Shown piece after piece: positions 25,543 through 33,956 of a DNA stretch of 64,000 nucleotides. Position 1 is the stretch's first letter, and each line of letters opens with the position of its first letter. The position numbers and the translations under genes are program-made. The stretch lies in NCBI RefSeq assembly GCF_018998565.1, contig NZ_JAHNZO010000003.1, forward strand, positions 283,757 to 347,756. The letters run 5' to 3'. Below the pieces are notes generated by a model. It saw only the letters and a list, made by a program, of their open reading frames with translations. It was not told the origin of the DNA and ran no database searches. The stretch is from Paenibacillus oleatilyticus (GTDB taxonomy: Bacteria > Bacillota > Bacilli > Paenibacillales > NBRC-103111).

Positions 25543-26726
25543 CGTCCTACTTCCGCAAGCCGCAGCGGCTGGTCGTCGGGCTGATGTCCGGCACGTCGCT
25601 CGACGGCGTCGATGCCGCGATCGTCCGCATCGCGGGCCAGGGCCTCGATACGAAGGTCGAGCTCGTTCATTACACCGCGGTGCCTTACGACGATACACTC
25701 CGCGAGAAGCTGAAGGAGCTGTGCAGCCTCGACCGCTCGAATGTGGCGATGGTATGCGGCATGAACTTTTATCTCGGCCGCATCTTCGCGGAAGCGGTGC
25801 GGCTGGCCGCTGCGGAAGCGCGGCTGCCGATGGACGAGATCGACCTCGTCAGCTCGCACGGCCAGACGGTGTGGCATATTCCCGAGGCCGACCCGAGCGA
25901 ATGGCACCAGATCCGCTCGACGCTGCAAATCGGCGATTTGTCGGTGATCGCCAAGCTGACGGGCAAACCGGTCGTCGGCGACTATCGGACCGCCGATATG
26001 GCGGTCGGCGGGCAAGGTGCGCCGCTCGTGCCGTACGCCGATTTCATCCTGTTCCGGGACGCGGACAAGGGCCGCATCGCGCAAAATATCGGCGGCATCG
26101 GCAACTGCACCGCCATCCCGGCCGGCGCTCTGCCGGAGGACGTCATCGCCTTCGATACAGGGCCGGGCAACATGCTGATCGACGAAGCCGTCTATCAGCT
26201 GTCCGGCGGGGCGAAGAGCTATGACGACGGAGGCGCTTGGGCGGCGCAAGGGCGGGCAGATGACTCGCTCGTAGACCGGATGCTGAGCCATCCGTACTTC
26301 GCGCTGAAGCCCGTGAAGACGACGGGCCGCGAAATGTTCGGCAAGCCGTACGCCGCAGAGTGGATCGGCGAAGCGCGGCGGCTGGGGCTCGCGGACGCGG
26401 ACATCGTCGCCACGTTCACGGCCTTCACCGCGCGCTCCATTGCCGCGGGCTACCGCGACTTCGTCTTCCCCGCCTGCCGGGCGGACGAAGTGATCGTGTC
26501 CGGCGGCGGGGCGCACAACCGGACACTGCTGCGCATGCTTGCCGGGCTGCTGCCGGAGCAGCGGGTGCTCACGTCGGATGCGTTCGGCATCTCCGGCGAT
26601 GCCAAGGAAGCGATCGCGTTCGCCTTGTTCGCGAACAATTTCCTGCACGGCATTCCGAACCAACTGCCGTCTGCGACCGGCGCTTCACGTCCGACCGTCA
26701 TGGGCAAGCTCGCTTTGCCGGAATGA
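25536..26726 (+). CDS. anmK: 1,6-anhydro-N-acetylmuramic acid kinase
   Basis: 396 aa. Phosphate loop GLMSGTSLDGVDAA (residues 15-28) and the family stretches SSHGQTVWH and FDTGPGNMLID identify AnmK. It hydrolyses the 1,6-anhydro bond and phosphorylates the sugar, giving MurNAc-6-phosphate for MurQ. Its presence implies that lytic transglycosylase products are among the imported sugars. Last gene of the operon, overlapping nagZ; a strong terminator follows. Confidence 0.95.
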   Translation: MLASYFRKPQRLVVGLMSGTSLDGVDAAIVRIAGQGLDTKVELVHYTAVPYDDTLREKLKELCSLDRSNVAMVCGMNFYLGRIFAEAVRLAAAEARLPMDEIDLVSSHGQTVWHIPEADPSEWHQIRSTLQIGDLSVIAKLTGKPVVGDYRTADMAVGGQGAPLVPYADFILFRDADKGRIAQNIGGIGNCTAIPAGALPEDVIAFDTGPGNMLIDEAVYQLSGGAKSYDDGGAWAAQGRADDSLVDRMLSHPYFALKPVKTTGREMFGKPYAAEWIGEARRLGLADADIVATFTAFTARSIAAGYRDFVFPACRADEVIVSGGGAHNRTLLRMLAGLLPEQRVLTSDAFGISGDAKEAIAFALFANNFLHGIPNQLPSATGASRPTVMGKLALPE

Positions 26727-26756
26727 CCTGACCTTAAAATTTATCGCTTAACTTAT

Positions 26757-26809
26757 GCAGCAAGCCTTTCTCAAGAGAACGTTCTGGGAAAGGCTTGCTG
26801 CTTTTTTTT
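26757..26809 (+). terminator. Strong terminator of the MurNAc operon
   Basis: 14-bp perfect arms (26757-26770 and 26788-26801) with an uninterrupted T8. Confidence 0.95.
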
Positions 26810-26884
26810 GCCGCCAATTTGACGCATCACACATAAAAAAGGAAAATAAATAATATTATTTCCATATTTTGCGAGGTTGCTCTT

Positions 26885-27931
26885 ATGGATCAAAACGATT
26901 ATTTAAAGCAAATTTACACGCACCTGCAGGACGGGATCATTGTGATGGATCAAGAGCGCAGGATTGTGATGATGAATCCGTCGGCCGAACGAATTACCGG
27001 CTGGAGCGAAGGCGGACATGTGCCGTACTGCTCCTACTGTCAAACCAGAGCGCTGGAGCCGGGGGAAGAGCGCTGCTATCTGCTGGCTAAACGGGAGGTC
27101 CCGTACTTTCTGTCCTCGATGCCGACCTATGAAGGCGGTCTGGTGGAAATGGAAATGAGCACGGCCGTCATTTACGAGAATGCGGCGCAGAAGCGGCAGG
27201 AAGTACTGCTGGTTCTGAAGGATTTGACCGCCAAGCGGAAGGAGGAAGAAGCGAGAATTTCCAAAATGGTGCTGCAAAAGACGCTGGAAGCCCAGGAAAA
27301 CGAGCGCAAACGGCTCGCTCAGGAGCTGCACGACGGTGTCGGGCAGTCGTTATATTCCGTGTCGGTGGGCCTTCAGGCGATCCGCTCCCGGACGAAGCAT
27401 CAGGAGGAGGCATGGGGGAGCTATATGCAGGAGATCGTAGACGAACTGGAAAAGGTCATCCGCGATGTCAAGCTCTATTCGCTTCAGCTTCGCCCCCACA
27501 GTCTGGACCGGCTCGGTCTCATTCCGACGGTGAGCCATCTCGTCTCCACCTTGAACAAAGCGCATCCCGATCGGCAGCTGACGTTCAGCCACAGCCAAGT
27601 CGGCCACCGGCTGAAGCCGACTCTGGAAATCCATCTGTACCGGATCATTCAAGAGGCGCTGCACAATGCTTTGAAGTATTCGCAAGCCACACTCATGGAA
27701 GTGATTTTGTACCGCGAAGGAGCCGAGCTCGTGTTAACGGTACAGGATAACGGTATCGGATTTATCCGCGACCGGGTGGAGGAAGGACTCGGACTCAAGC
27801 ACATGGAAGAGCGGGCCGACCAAATGGAAGGGCGGCTGCACATCCGGTCTCTTCCCGGAGAAGGGACCGCCATCCAAGTCAGAGTACCGTACAAGGAGGC
27901 GGAAGAGCATGATACGCGTACTGTTGGTTGA
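26885..27931 (+). CDS. NarL-type sensor histidine kinase with Cys-containing PAS domain
   Basis: 348 aa, soluble. PAS domain (about 8-115) with C49-x2-C52-x11-C64, then HisKA_3 with phospho-acceptor His149 (RLAQELHDGVGQS), and HATPase (N-box EALHNALKYS; VQDNGIGF). The cysteine spacing equals that of NreB, the [4Fe-4S] oxygen sensor with C-x2-C-x11-C-x2-C, but the fourth position is Leu67, so a cluster would need another ligand or the thiols sense something else. It overlaps the response regulator by 23 nt and precedes sulfide-oxidation genes, so sensing of oxygen or reactive sulfur is a reasonable guess. Confidence 0.8.
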   Translation: MDQNDYLKQIYTHLQDGIIVMDQERRIVMMNPSAERITGWSEGGHVPYCSYCQTRALEPGEERCYLLAKREVPYFLSSMPTYEGGLVEMEMSTAVIYENAAQKRQEVLLVLKDLTAKRKEEEARISKMVLQKTLEAQENERKRLAQELHDGVGQSLYSVSVGLQAIRSRTKHQEEAWGSYMQEIVDELEKVIRDVKLYSLQLRPHSLDRLGLIPTVSHLVSTLNKAHPDRQLTFSHSQVGHRLKPTLEIHLYRIIQEALHNALKYSQATLMEVILYREGAELVLTVQDNGIGFIRDRVEEGLGLKHMEERADQMEGRLHIRSLPGEGTAIQVRVPYKEAEEHDTRTVG

Positions 27932-28553
27932 CGACCACACGATGGTCCGCAAGGGACTTCGCATGCTGCTGGAAGGCTACCCCGAGCTTGAAATCGTCGG
28001 CGAAAGCCAAGACGGGTATGAAGCCGTCGACATGACGGGTCGGCTGAAGCCGGATGTCGTCGTGATGGACTTGTCGATGCCCAGCGGGCTGGACGGCTTC
28101 GCCGCTTGCCGGGAAATCCGCAGGCGGCATCCTTCCGTCAAGACGGTCATTTTGACCATGCACGACGAAGAGATTTTCGTCCGGCAGTCCGTTCAGGTGG
28201 AGGCCGACGGGTACATTCTGAAGAACAGTCACGGCGAACTGCTGCACCAGGCGATTGTCGAAGTCGTTCAGGGCAAGCGCTTTTATAAAACCTCTGTTTC
28301 AGACGATACCGTCAGGCGGTGGATGCATGCCGATGAGGAGCGGCAGCCGTCTCCTCTCACGACTCGACAGAAGCAGATCGTCCGCCTGACCGTGCTGGGC
28401 TACGCCAACAAAGAAATCGCCGAGCAATTGTCCATCAGCGTCAAAACGGTGGAAAACCATAAAACGAACATTATGCAAAAGCTGGAGCTGGATACGAAGC
28501 ACGAATTAATCCAATATGCGATCAAAAACAACTATCTGGAGCTGGCGCTTTGA
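27909..28553 (+). CDS. NarL/LuxR-family response regulator
   Basis: 214 aa. Receiver domain with acidic pair D8-D9, phospho-acceptor Asp54 (VVMDLSMP) and Lys105 region (YILKNSHG), then a LuxR HTH (about 148-210; LTTRQKQIVRLTVLGYANKEIAEQLSISVKTVENHK). AAGGAGG is 9 nt ahead of the ATG. Partner of the overlapping kinase. The palindrome at 28564-28579 just downstream is the obvious candidate binding site. Confidence 0.9.
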   Translation: MIRVLLVDDHTMVRKGLRMLLEGYPELEIVGESQDGYEAVDMTGRLKPDVVVMDLSMPSGLDGFAACREIRRRHPSVKTVILTMHDEEIFVRQSVQVEADGYILKNSHGELLHQAIVEVVQGKRFYKTSVSDDTVRRWMHADEERQPSPLTTRQKQIVRLTVLGYANKEIAEQLSISVKTVENHKTNIMQKLELDTKHELIQYAIKNNYLELAL

Positions 28554-28563
28554 ACGGCGTCCG

Positions 28564-28579
28564 TAGGGGAGTTCCCCTA
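28564..28579 (+). promoter_or_regulatory. Palindrome ahead of the sqr-cstB operon, candidate response-regulator site
   Basis: TAGGGGA-GT-TCCCCTA, 7-bp perfect arms. NreC-type sites are GC-rich palindromes of the TAGGG...CCCTA kind. A -10-like TACACT lies at 28603-28608, which would place the palindrome centre near -42, the usual position for class II activation. The -10 is weak, as expected for an activated promoter. Confidence 0.5.
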
Positions 28580-28687
28580 TGGCGCAAGGAGCGGCCCGGC
28601 AGTACACTGGCGTTGATGGAAATCGCACCGCAAGAACAGCAGCAGGCATTCGAGGGGCAACCCTAACACGTAAGCGGGAGGATGATT

Positions 28688-29887
28688 ATGACAGCTCCAG
28701 AGCATTATTCCGTTGTGATCGTAGGGGCCGGAACTGCCGGGATTTCCGTGGCGGCGCGCTTAGCCCGGGCTTCCCGGGCGCTCCGGGGACGAATCGCGCT
28801 GGTCGATCCGGCGGCGAAGCATTATTACCAGCCTCTGTGGACCCTGGTCGGCGCAGGTGCGGCGAAGAAGGAGGAGACGGAGCGGGACATGGCCTCGCTC
28901 ATTCCGGACGGCGTCGACTGGATTCAAGAGGCAGTCGTGTCGTTTGCCCCGGAGGACAACCGGCTCCTGACGCAGCCGGGAAGGACCGTCAGCTACGATT
29001 GCCTCGTAGTGGCGGCAGGGCTGGAAATCGACTGGGGACGGATCAAAGGCTTGAAGGAAGCCAAGGGCCTTGACGGCGTATGCAGCAATTATTCGTACGA
29101 GACGGTAGGCAGCACGTGGGACGCGATCCGGAATTTTCAAGGCGGGACCGCGATCTTCACGCATCCGAATACGCCGGTCAAATGCGGCGGCGCGCCGCAA
29201 AAAATCATGTATTTGGCGGACGACTATTTCCGAAAATCGGGGGTGCGCGACCGGTCGAACGTTATATTCGCCTCGGCCAAGGACGTCATCTTCGACGTTC
29301 CCAAATATGCGCGCACGCTGGAGCAAGTCATCCGGCGGAAAAAGATCGAGACGAAGTACCGGACCCATCTGATCGAGCTGCGTCCGGGGGCCAAGCAAGC
29401 GGTGTTCGAGCATCTGGGCACGAAGGAACAGGAAGTCCTCTCCTACGACATGATTCACGTTACGCCGCCGATGCAAGCGCCGGCGTTTATCCGCGAAAGT
29501 CCGCTCGCCGACAAGGGAGGCTGGGTCGACGTCGATCCTTCCACCTTGCAGCATAAGGCGTACCCGAATGTGTTCGGCCTGGGGGATTGCTCAAATTTGC
29601 CGACGTCCAAAACCGGCGCCGCCATCCGCAAGCAGGCTCCGGTCGTCGAACGGAACGTGCTGGCGTTCCTCCAAGGCGCGCCGCTGGCCGCAAGCTACGA
29701 CGGTTATACGTCCTGCCCGCTGGTTACCGGGTACAATCGGCTGGTGCTGGCCGAGTTCGATTATAACCTGACGCCGCAGGAAACGTTCCCGTTCGACCAA
29801 TCGAAGGAGCGGCTCAGCATGTACTTGCTGAAGAAAAATCTGCTGCCCGTCATGTACTGGAACGGCATGCTAAAAGGACGGATGTAG
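28688..29887 (+). CDS. sqr: Sulfide:quinone oxidoreductase (SQOR-like flavoprotein)
   Basis: 399 aa. N-terminal FAD Rossmann motif VVIVGAGTAGISVA and the three Cys expected of SQR (about Cys132, Cys166 in HPNTPVKCGG, Cys343 in TSCPLVTGY), with GLGDCSNLPTSKT for FAD. The C-terminal stretch YNLTPQETFPFDQSKER is shared with mitochondrial SQOR. It oxidises sulfide to persulfide or polysulfide and reduces menaquinone. GGGAGG lies 6 nt before ATG 28688; an in-frame ATG at 28682 is too close to it. Forms an operon with the persulfide dioxygenase gene 45 nt later. Confidence 0.85.
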   Translation: MTAPEHYSVVIVGAGTAGISVAARLARASRALRGRIALVDPAAKHYYQPLWTLVGAGAAKKEETERDMASLIPDGVDWIQEAVVSFAPEDNRLLTQPGRTVSYDCLVVAAGLEIDWGRIKGLKEAKGLDGVCSNYSYETVGSTWDAIRNFQGGTAIFTHPNTPVKCGGAPQKIMYLADDYFRKSGVRDRSNVIFASAKDVIFDVPKYARTLEQVIRRKKIETKYRTHLIELRPGAKQAVFEHLGTKEQEVLSYDMIHVTPPMQAPAFIRESPLADKGGWVDVDPSTLQHKAYPNVFGLGDCSNLPTSKTGAAIRKQAPVVERNVLAFLQGAPLAASYDGYTSCPLVTGYNRLVLAEFDYNLTPQETFPFDQSKERLSMYLLKKNLLPVMYWNGMLKGRM

Positions 29888-29932
29888 CGAGGCAAATCCC
29901 AATAAGCAAATTTTTTTAAAGGGGGAAGAACT

Positions 29933-31378
29933 ATGCTGCTGCGGTATTTTTACGACGACAAACTGGCTCACGCTTCTTATCTGGTCGGCTGCCAAAGGAC
30001 GGGCGAAGCGATCGTGATCGACCCCGGCCGCCACCCAGCGCCTTACTTGCGGACCGCCGAAGCGGAAGGGCTGCGCATTGTTGCCGCTACGGAAACCCAT
30101 ATTCATGCCGACTTCGTCTCGGGGGCCCGCGAGCTTGGCGTCGCGCATGGCGCAAAGCTGTATCTGTCGGACGAGGGTGGCGACGATTGGCGGTACCGGT
30201 ACGCGGAAGAGGCGGAGTGCCGGCTCGTCAAGCACGGGGACCGGTTTGCGGTCGGCAACCTGTCGTTTGAGGTTCTGCATACGCCGGGCCATACGCCGGA
30301 AAGCATTTCGCTGCTGCTGACCGATCTCGGCGGGGGCGCCGACGAACCGATGGGCATTTTCACGGGGGACTTCGTCTTTGTGGGCGATGTCGGCAGGCCG
30401 GACCTGCTGGAAAAAGCGGCCGGCCTTCGCGGCACGTCCGAGGCCGGAGCCCGGGCGATGTTCCGTTCTCTCCAGCAATTCAAGGGGCTGCCGGATTACC
30501 TGCAGGTGTGGCCGGCGCACGGGGCAGGCAGCGCATGCGGCAAGTCGCTCGGCGCGGTGCCGTCCTCCACCGTCGGCTACGAGAAGCGGTTCAACCCGGC
30601 GCTGTCTTATACGGATGAAGAGGCATTCGTTCAGGTGCTGCTTGACGGTCAGCCCGAGCCACCGCGTTATTTTGCCGTGATGAAGCAGGTGAACCGGAAG
30701 GGACCGGAGCTGCTGAGCCGCCTTGCGGCGGTGGCGGAATTGGGATCGCTGGAAGCGTTAACCGCCTTGTGTGAGGCGGGTGCTGCGGTGATCGATACCC
30801 GCCCTGCCCAGGAGTTCGCCAAAGGACATTTGCAAGGGACGATCAATATTCCGTATAACAAATCGTTCCCGAACTGGGCCGGCTGGCTGGTCGATTACGA
30901 GCGTCCGCTGGCGGTATTGGCGAAGCCGGACCAATGGCCGGACATCTTGACCGCGCTCCGATCCATCGGCATCGACAACGTGGCGGGCTATATGGATGCG
31001 GGCAAGCTTAGCACAGACGCTTCCTCGCGCCTAGAGTCGTATGCTGAAGCGACCCCGTCCGAGATGGCCGGGAAGGTGGAAGCGGGGGACGTGCATCTGG
31101 TGGACGTACGGAGCTGGAGCGAATGGCTGGAAGGACGTATTCCCGGGGCGCGGCATCTCATGCTGGGCACCTTGCCCGGCCGTTTGAGCGAAATTCCACG
31201 GGATAAGCCGGTCTTGCTACAGTGCCGTTCGGGCGCGCGTTCGGCCATCGCCGCAAGCGTGCTGCAGGCCGGCGGGATCAAAGAGGTGATTAACTTGAGC
31301 GGCGGGTATATCCGCTGGCGGGAAGAGGGATTGCCGCACGAAGAAGGCGCGAAGCCGCAGACGGCCGGGAACAAGTAA
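29933..31378 (+). CDS. cstB: Persulfide dioxygenase fused to two rhodanese domains (CstB type)
   Basis: 481 aa. Metallo-beta-lactamase-fold persulfide dioxygenase (1-240) with H56-x-H58-x-D60 and HTPGHTPES. A middle rhodanese-like domain (about 280-350) lacks a catalytic Cys, and the C-terminal rhodanese (about 370-465) has CRSGARS with Cys431. This is the architecture of staphylococcal CstB, which turns persulfide into thiosulfate. Together with sqr it detoxifies sulfide; no CsoR-type CstR gene is adjacent, and the two-component system upstream may take that role. GGGGGAAG precedes the ATG. Confidence 0.85.
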   Translation: MLLRYFYDDKLAHASYLVGCQRTGEAIVIDPGRHPAPYLRTAEAEGLRIVAATETHIHADFVSGARELGVAHGAKLYLSDEGGDDWRYRYAEEAECRLVKHGDRFAVGNLSFEVLHTPGHTPESISLLLTDLGGGADEPMGIFTGDFVFVGDVGRPDLLEKAAGLRGTSEAGARAMFRSLQQFKGLPDYLQVWPAHGAGSACGKSLGAVPSSTVGYEKRFNPALSYTDEEAFVQVLLDGQPEPPRYFAVMKQVNRKGPELLSRLAAVAELGSLEALTALCEAGAAVIDTRPAQEFAKGHLQGTINIPYNKSFPNWAGWLVDYERPLAVLAKPDQWPDILTALRSIGIDNVAGYMDAGKLSTDASSRLESYAEATPSEMAGKVEAGDVHLVDVRSWSEWLEGRIPGARHLMLGTLPGRLSEIPRDKPVLLQCRSGARSAIAASVLQAGGIKEVINLSGGYIRWREEGLPHEEGAKPQTAGNK

Positions 31379-31391
31379 AGCGTATAAAACA

Positions 31392-31436
31392 GGGAAGGGG
31401 CATGGCGGGGCTGCGAAGCCCTCCATGTCCCTTTCT
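31392..31436. terminator. GC-rich hairpin between convergent genes
   Basis: GGGGCATGGCGGGGCT pairs with AGCCCTCCATGTCCC around a GCGA loop, with short T-rich flanks on both sides; likely ends cstB and the minus-strand gene. Confidence 0.55.
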
Positions 31437-31458
31437 CTAAGGCGCGATTAACATTGAT

Positions 31459-32853
31459 TTATTTATAACCGCCGAGCAAATAGTTGTAGAACGGCTCATC
31501 GACCCAAAAGCGGTAGGACTCCACTTTGGCGTCCGGATGGATCTTTTGCAGGCCGGATGCGATCTCCCCGGTTTTATCCGACAAGGAGAATGTCTGCGCA
31601 TAATAGTGGCCTTCGGTCAGCTTATTGTTCGAGATTTCCTTGTACGCGTCGATCGGGGTGAACGAATAGTAGAGCGGCTGCCACCAAGAGCTGGCGATCA
31701 GGCCTTTGGCGTCTTCGCTGTTCTTTTTGGCGTATTGGAAAATCACGTCCTGAAACTTCGCTTTTTGCTCTGCCGTATCGAATTCGAAGGCAATGTCATA
31801 TTCCTTCGCATAGGCGATGTAGTTGCCGTTCTCGATCTGCACGACCTTGTAGCTGTCCGTTTGCTTCGGCTCGCCCCACTCCTTCAGGTAGACGAAGGCC
31901 GACGTTTTCGGCTCCAGCTGCACTTTGGCGTTCAAGCCCTCGCTGCGCAGCAGTCCGATCAATTGCACGGCGTGCGTAATATCGTCGTGCCCGTAGGTAA
32001 GCGACAGCTTCGGATCGAAGTTCGCGCTGTAGCGGGAATCCTTCAGATTGTAGCCGGTGATCAGGTTCAGCTTCAGCGCTTCGTCGACGATGGCTTGCAG
32101 CTCTTTCACCTGAATCAGATCCTGCGTTTGATACGCTTGGTACAGCTTGGCGAAAATATCTGCGTCGGCCACGGAGCCGATCGTGTGCTTGTAAGCGCCT
32201 TTGAACGACAGGACGCTGCCGAGCAGATCGGCGGCAAAATCGCCGGATGCCGCGTCGCCGAGTCCGAACGAGCTGTGCCATGCGGCAGGGAGCAGGCCCG
32301 TGTCCACGGCCGCCGCCAGCTCCTGCGCCGCTTGCAGTGACAATTTCGGATTGCCTGGATAGTCGATGCCGAGCTTGCGCAGCGCCGACTGGATTTTCGC
32401 TTCGGGGTATGTATAGGCGAGCTCCTTCAAATCAGCGGCTTTCAGCGCAATATAGACCGCTGCATCTTCCGTGAGAGGAGCTACCGCCTGCAGCGTTCCG
32501 CCCGACAAAACGCCCTTCTCGGCCAAAGCCTGAGCAGCCGCATACGCAGGGTCCTCGGGCTTCAGATCGTTAAACCGGTTCTCCCCGGCAGAGGAGTTGC
32601 CGAGCTTCAACGCCTTCGCCACGTCCTGAATAAATTCGCCCTTCGTAGGCGCAGCCGGCAGCTCGATCTTGTACTGGTTCTGCAAAAAGGCTTTATAAGC
32701 CGCAGCAGAGGGAGACGATACTGCCGCGGGAGTGGTGACCGCTTCCGCACGAACCGCGGTACCGCCGTACAGTCCGGAGTAGAGCAGAGCCGCCGATAAG
32801 CTGATGGCTGCGAGCGGGAATAACGTTTTCTTTTTGTTAACGGAACGATGCAT
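31459..32853 (-). CDS. Exported protein with SLH-like N-terminal region, unknown function
   Basis: 464 aa, signal peptide (about 11-37, AVRAEA). Residues about 70-160 resemble two degenerate SLH-type repeats (TKGEFIQDVAKAL, FNDLKPEDPAYAAAQALAEKGVLSGGT). The remainder (about 190-464) is a helical and mixed domain that I do not recognise, with HDDITHAVQLIGLLRSEGL and a Trp-rich WWQPLYYSFTP stretch. GAGGAGG precedes the start and a near-consensus promoter lies upstream. It may be a surface protein made in quantity. Function not inferable. Confidence 0.65.
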   Translation of the reverse strand: MHRSVNKKKTLFPLAAISLSAALLYSGLYGGTAVRAEAVTTPAAVSSPSAAAYKAFLQNQYKIELPAAPTKGEFIQDVAKALKLGNSSAGENRFNDLKPEDPAYAAAQALAEKGVLSGGTLQAVAPLTEDAAVYIALKAADLKELAYTYPEAKIQSALRKLGIDYPGNPKLSLQAAQELAAAVDTGLLPAAWHSSFGLGDAASGDFAADLLGSVLSFKGAYKHTIGSVADADIFAKLYQAYQTQDLIQVKELQAIVDEALKLNLITGYNLKDSRYSANFDPKLSLTYGHDDITHAVQLIGLLRSEGLNAKVQLEPKTSAFVYLKEWGEPKQTDSYKVVQIENGNYIAYAKEYDIAFEFDTAEQKAKFQDVIFQYAKKNSEDAKGLIASSWWQPLYYSFTPIDAYKEISNNKLTEGHYYAQTFSLSDKTGEIASGLQKIHPDAKVESYRFWVDEPFYNYLLGGYK

Positions 32854-32904
32854 GGCGAAAGCCTCCTCTATGTTGTTAATTCCAATAGAAAAACTTGTAT
32901 TTGG

Positions 32905-32933
32905 ATCATACCTCCTCGGGTTATTGCTGTCAA
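32905..32933 (-). promoter_or_regulatory. Near-consensus sigma-A promoter
   Basis: Minus strand -35 TTGACA (32933-32928), 17-bp spacer, -10 TATGAT (32910-32905), driving the 464-aa exported protein gene. Confidence 0.8.
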
Positions 32934-32954
32934 TATCGGTTTACAAAAATGAAC

Positions 32955-32985
32955 AAAGAAAAACCGTATTCCAGCGAATACGGTT
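32955..32985 (-). terminator. Terminator of the transglutaminase-like gene
   Basis: 10-bp perfect arms AACCGTATTC (32962-32971) and GAATACGGTT (32976-32985) around CAGC, followed on the minus strand by TTTCTTTG. Confidence 0.8.
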
Positions 32986-33025
32986 AGTGTTCGTAATAGC
33001 GTTTAATTTTGTTCTTAATAACGAA

Positions 33026-33823
33026 CTAATAGACCTGAGTAATCGTGTAATCGGCCGCATTTTTGATCATCGGGGTGTTTTCGCCGTTTTGCACGCGGGC
33101 GGCGTCGTACGTCGTATCGATCGTGACCCATTGCCCATTTAAGAAAACTTGATTCCACGCATGGTATGTCGTCGGAGCCGAGGCTTCATATCCCATCATC
33201 AGGCGGGTCGGGATATTTTGACTTCTGGCCATCGCCGCGAACAATGCCGCGTAATCGTAGCAAATTCCTTTCGCCGAGTCGTAAACGGCATCCAGGTCAG
33301 GAACATAACCGGGTTTGACCGACTGAGCCTTCTCGTAATCGTACTGGATGTTTTGCGTGATGTAAGCATAAATTGCCGCCGTTTTTTCCATATCCGTCAT
33401 GGCGGCATTCGTCAGCTTGTTCATCTGGACAACGGCTTTCGTATTGCTGTTCCAGTTAATAAGCGGAATCGATTGGACGAAAACCGCATTTTCGTTATCC
33501 AATTTCAGCTCGATGCTTTCTTTCGAAACGACTTTATATTTATTATCGCTCATTAACTGCGCGATCAGGACGCTATATGTGCCATTGCCTCGCTGCAATG
33601 GATAGTGCGCCCCGTTCGTCAGGGTATAGTCGTAGTTATCATTGCCCTTCGATATGCGAACAATCGTCTTGGTATCGGTATTTTGCGTGTAATTCACCGC
33701 GATGAGACCTTTATCCAGAGCGGTTCGGTCGATTTGGTAGTTTTCGGTTGCGGCATATGTTCCTTTTGGTGCTGCCAGCAGCAAAGTTGTGATGAATGTC
33801 ATCGCCAAAAGCTTTTTGAACAT
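33026..33823 (-). CDS. Exported transglutaminase-like protein under c-di-GMP riboswitch
   Basis: 265 aa with signal peptide (about 4-24). C-terminal transglutaminase-like cysteine-protease fold with triad Cys188 (GICYDYAALFAAM), His221 (YHAWNQVF) and Asp236 (TIDTTYD). Such domains hydrolyse or cross-link peptides at the cell surface; the substrate is unknown. ATG 33823 follows GGAGAG. Its 5' leader is a c-di-GMP-I riboswitch whose last helix ends a few bases before the ribosome site. The neighbouring sortase and LPKTG adhesin, also behind a c-di-GMP riboswitch, suggest a joint surface programme. Confidence 0.8.
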   Translation of the reverse strand: MFKKLLAMTFITTLLLAAPKGTYAATENYQIDRTALDKGLIAVNYTQNTDTKTIVRISKGNDNYDYTLTNGAHYPLQRGNGTYSVLIAQLMSDNKYKVVSKESIELKLDNENAVFVQSIPLINWNSNTKAVVQMNKLTNAAMTDMEKTAAIYAYITQNIQYDYEKAQSVKPGYVPDLDAVYDSAKGICYDYAALFAAMARSQNIPTRLMMGYEASAPTTYHAWNQVFLNGQWVTIDTTYDAARVQNGENTPMIKNAADYTITQVY

Positions 33824-33837
33824 AAAAAAGCTCTCCT

Positions 33838-33935
33838 TTCGGTAACTGGCTGCCATCTTAGTTGCACTAAGGAAGGCCCTGTAGCTTTGCGTCCCCAACT
33901 TTCGTTAGGTTTGCCTTTATCGGTTGAAAGCACCG
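33838..33935 (-). promoter_or_regulatory. c-di-GMP-I (GEMM-I) riboswitch
   Basis: Minus strand contains the conserved core: ATAAAGGCAAACC, a GAAA tetraloop on P2 (AAC-GAAA-GTT), GGGACGCAAAGC, CAGGGCC, ATGGCAGCC and GTTACCG at the 3' end. These blocks and their order match the GEMM-I aptamer. The ribosome site AAAGGAGAG follows GTTACCG directly, so ligand binding may change its accessibility; no separate terminator is obvious. Confidence 0.88.
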
Positions 33936-33956
33936 AAAATATTTTTTTATGCTTCT

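Noticed and set aside
26848..26861. AAATAATATTATTT palindrome ahead of the sensor kinase gene
   Set aside because: Simple AT-rich sequence that arises easily by chance in promoter regions; no second copy or regulator to support it.
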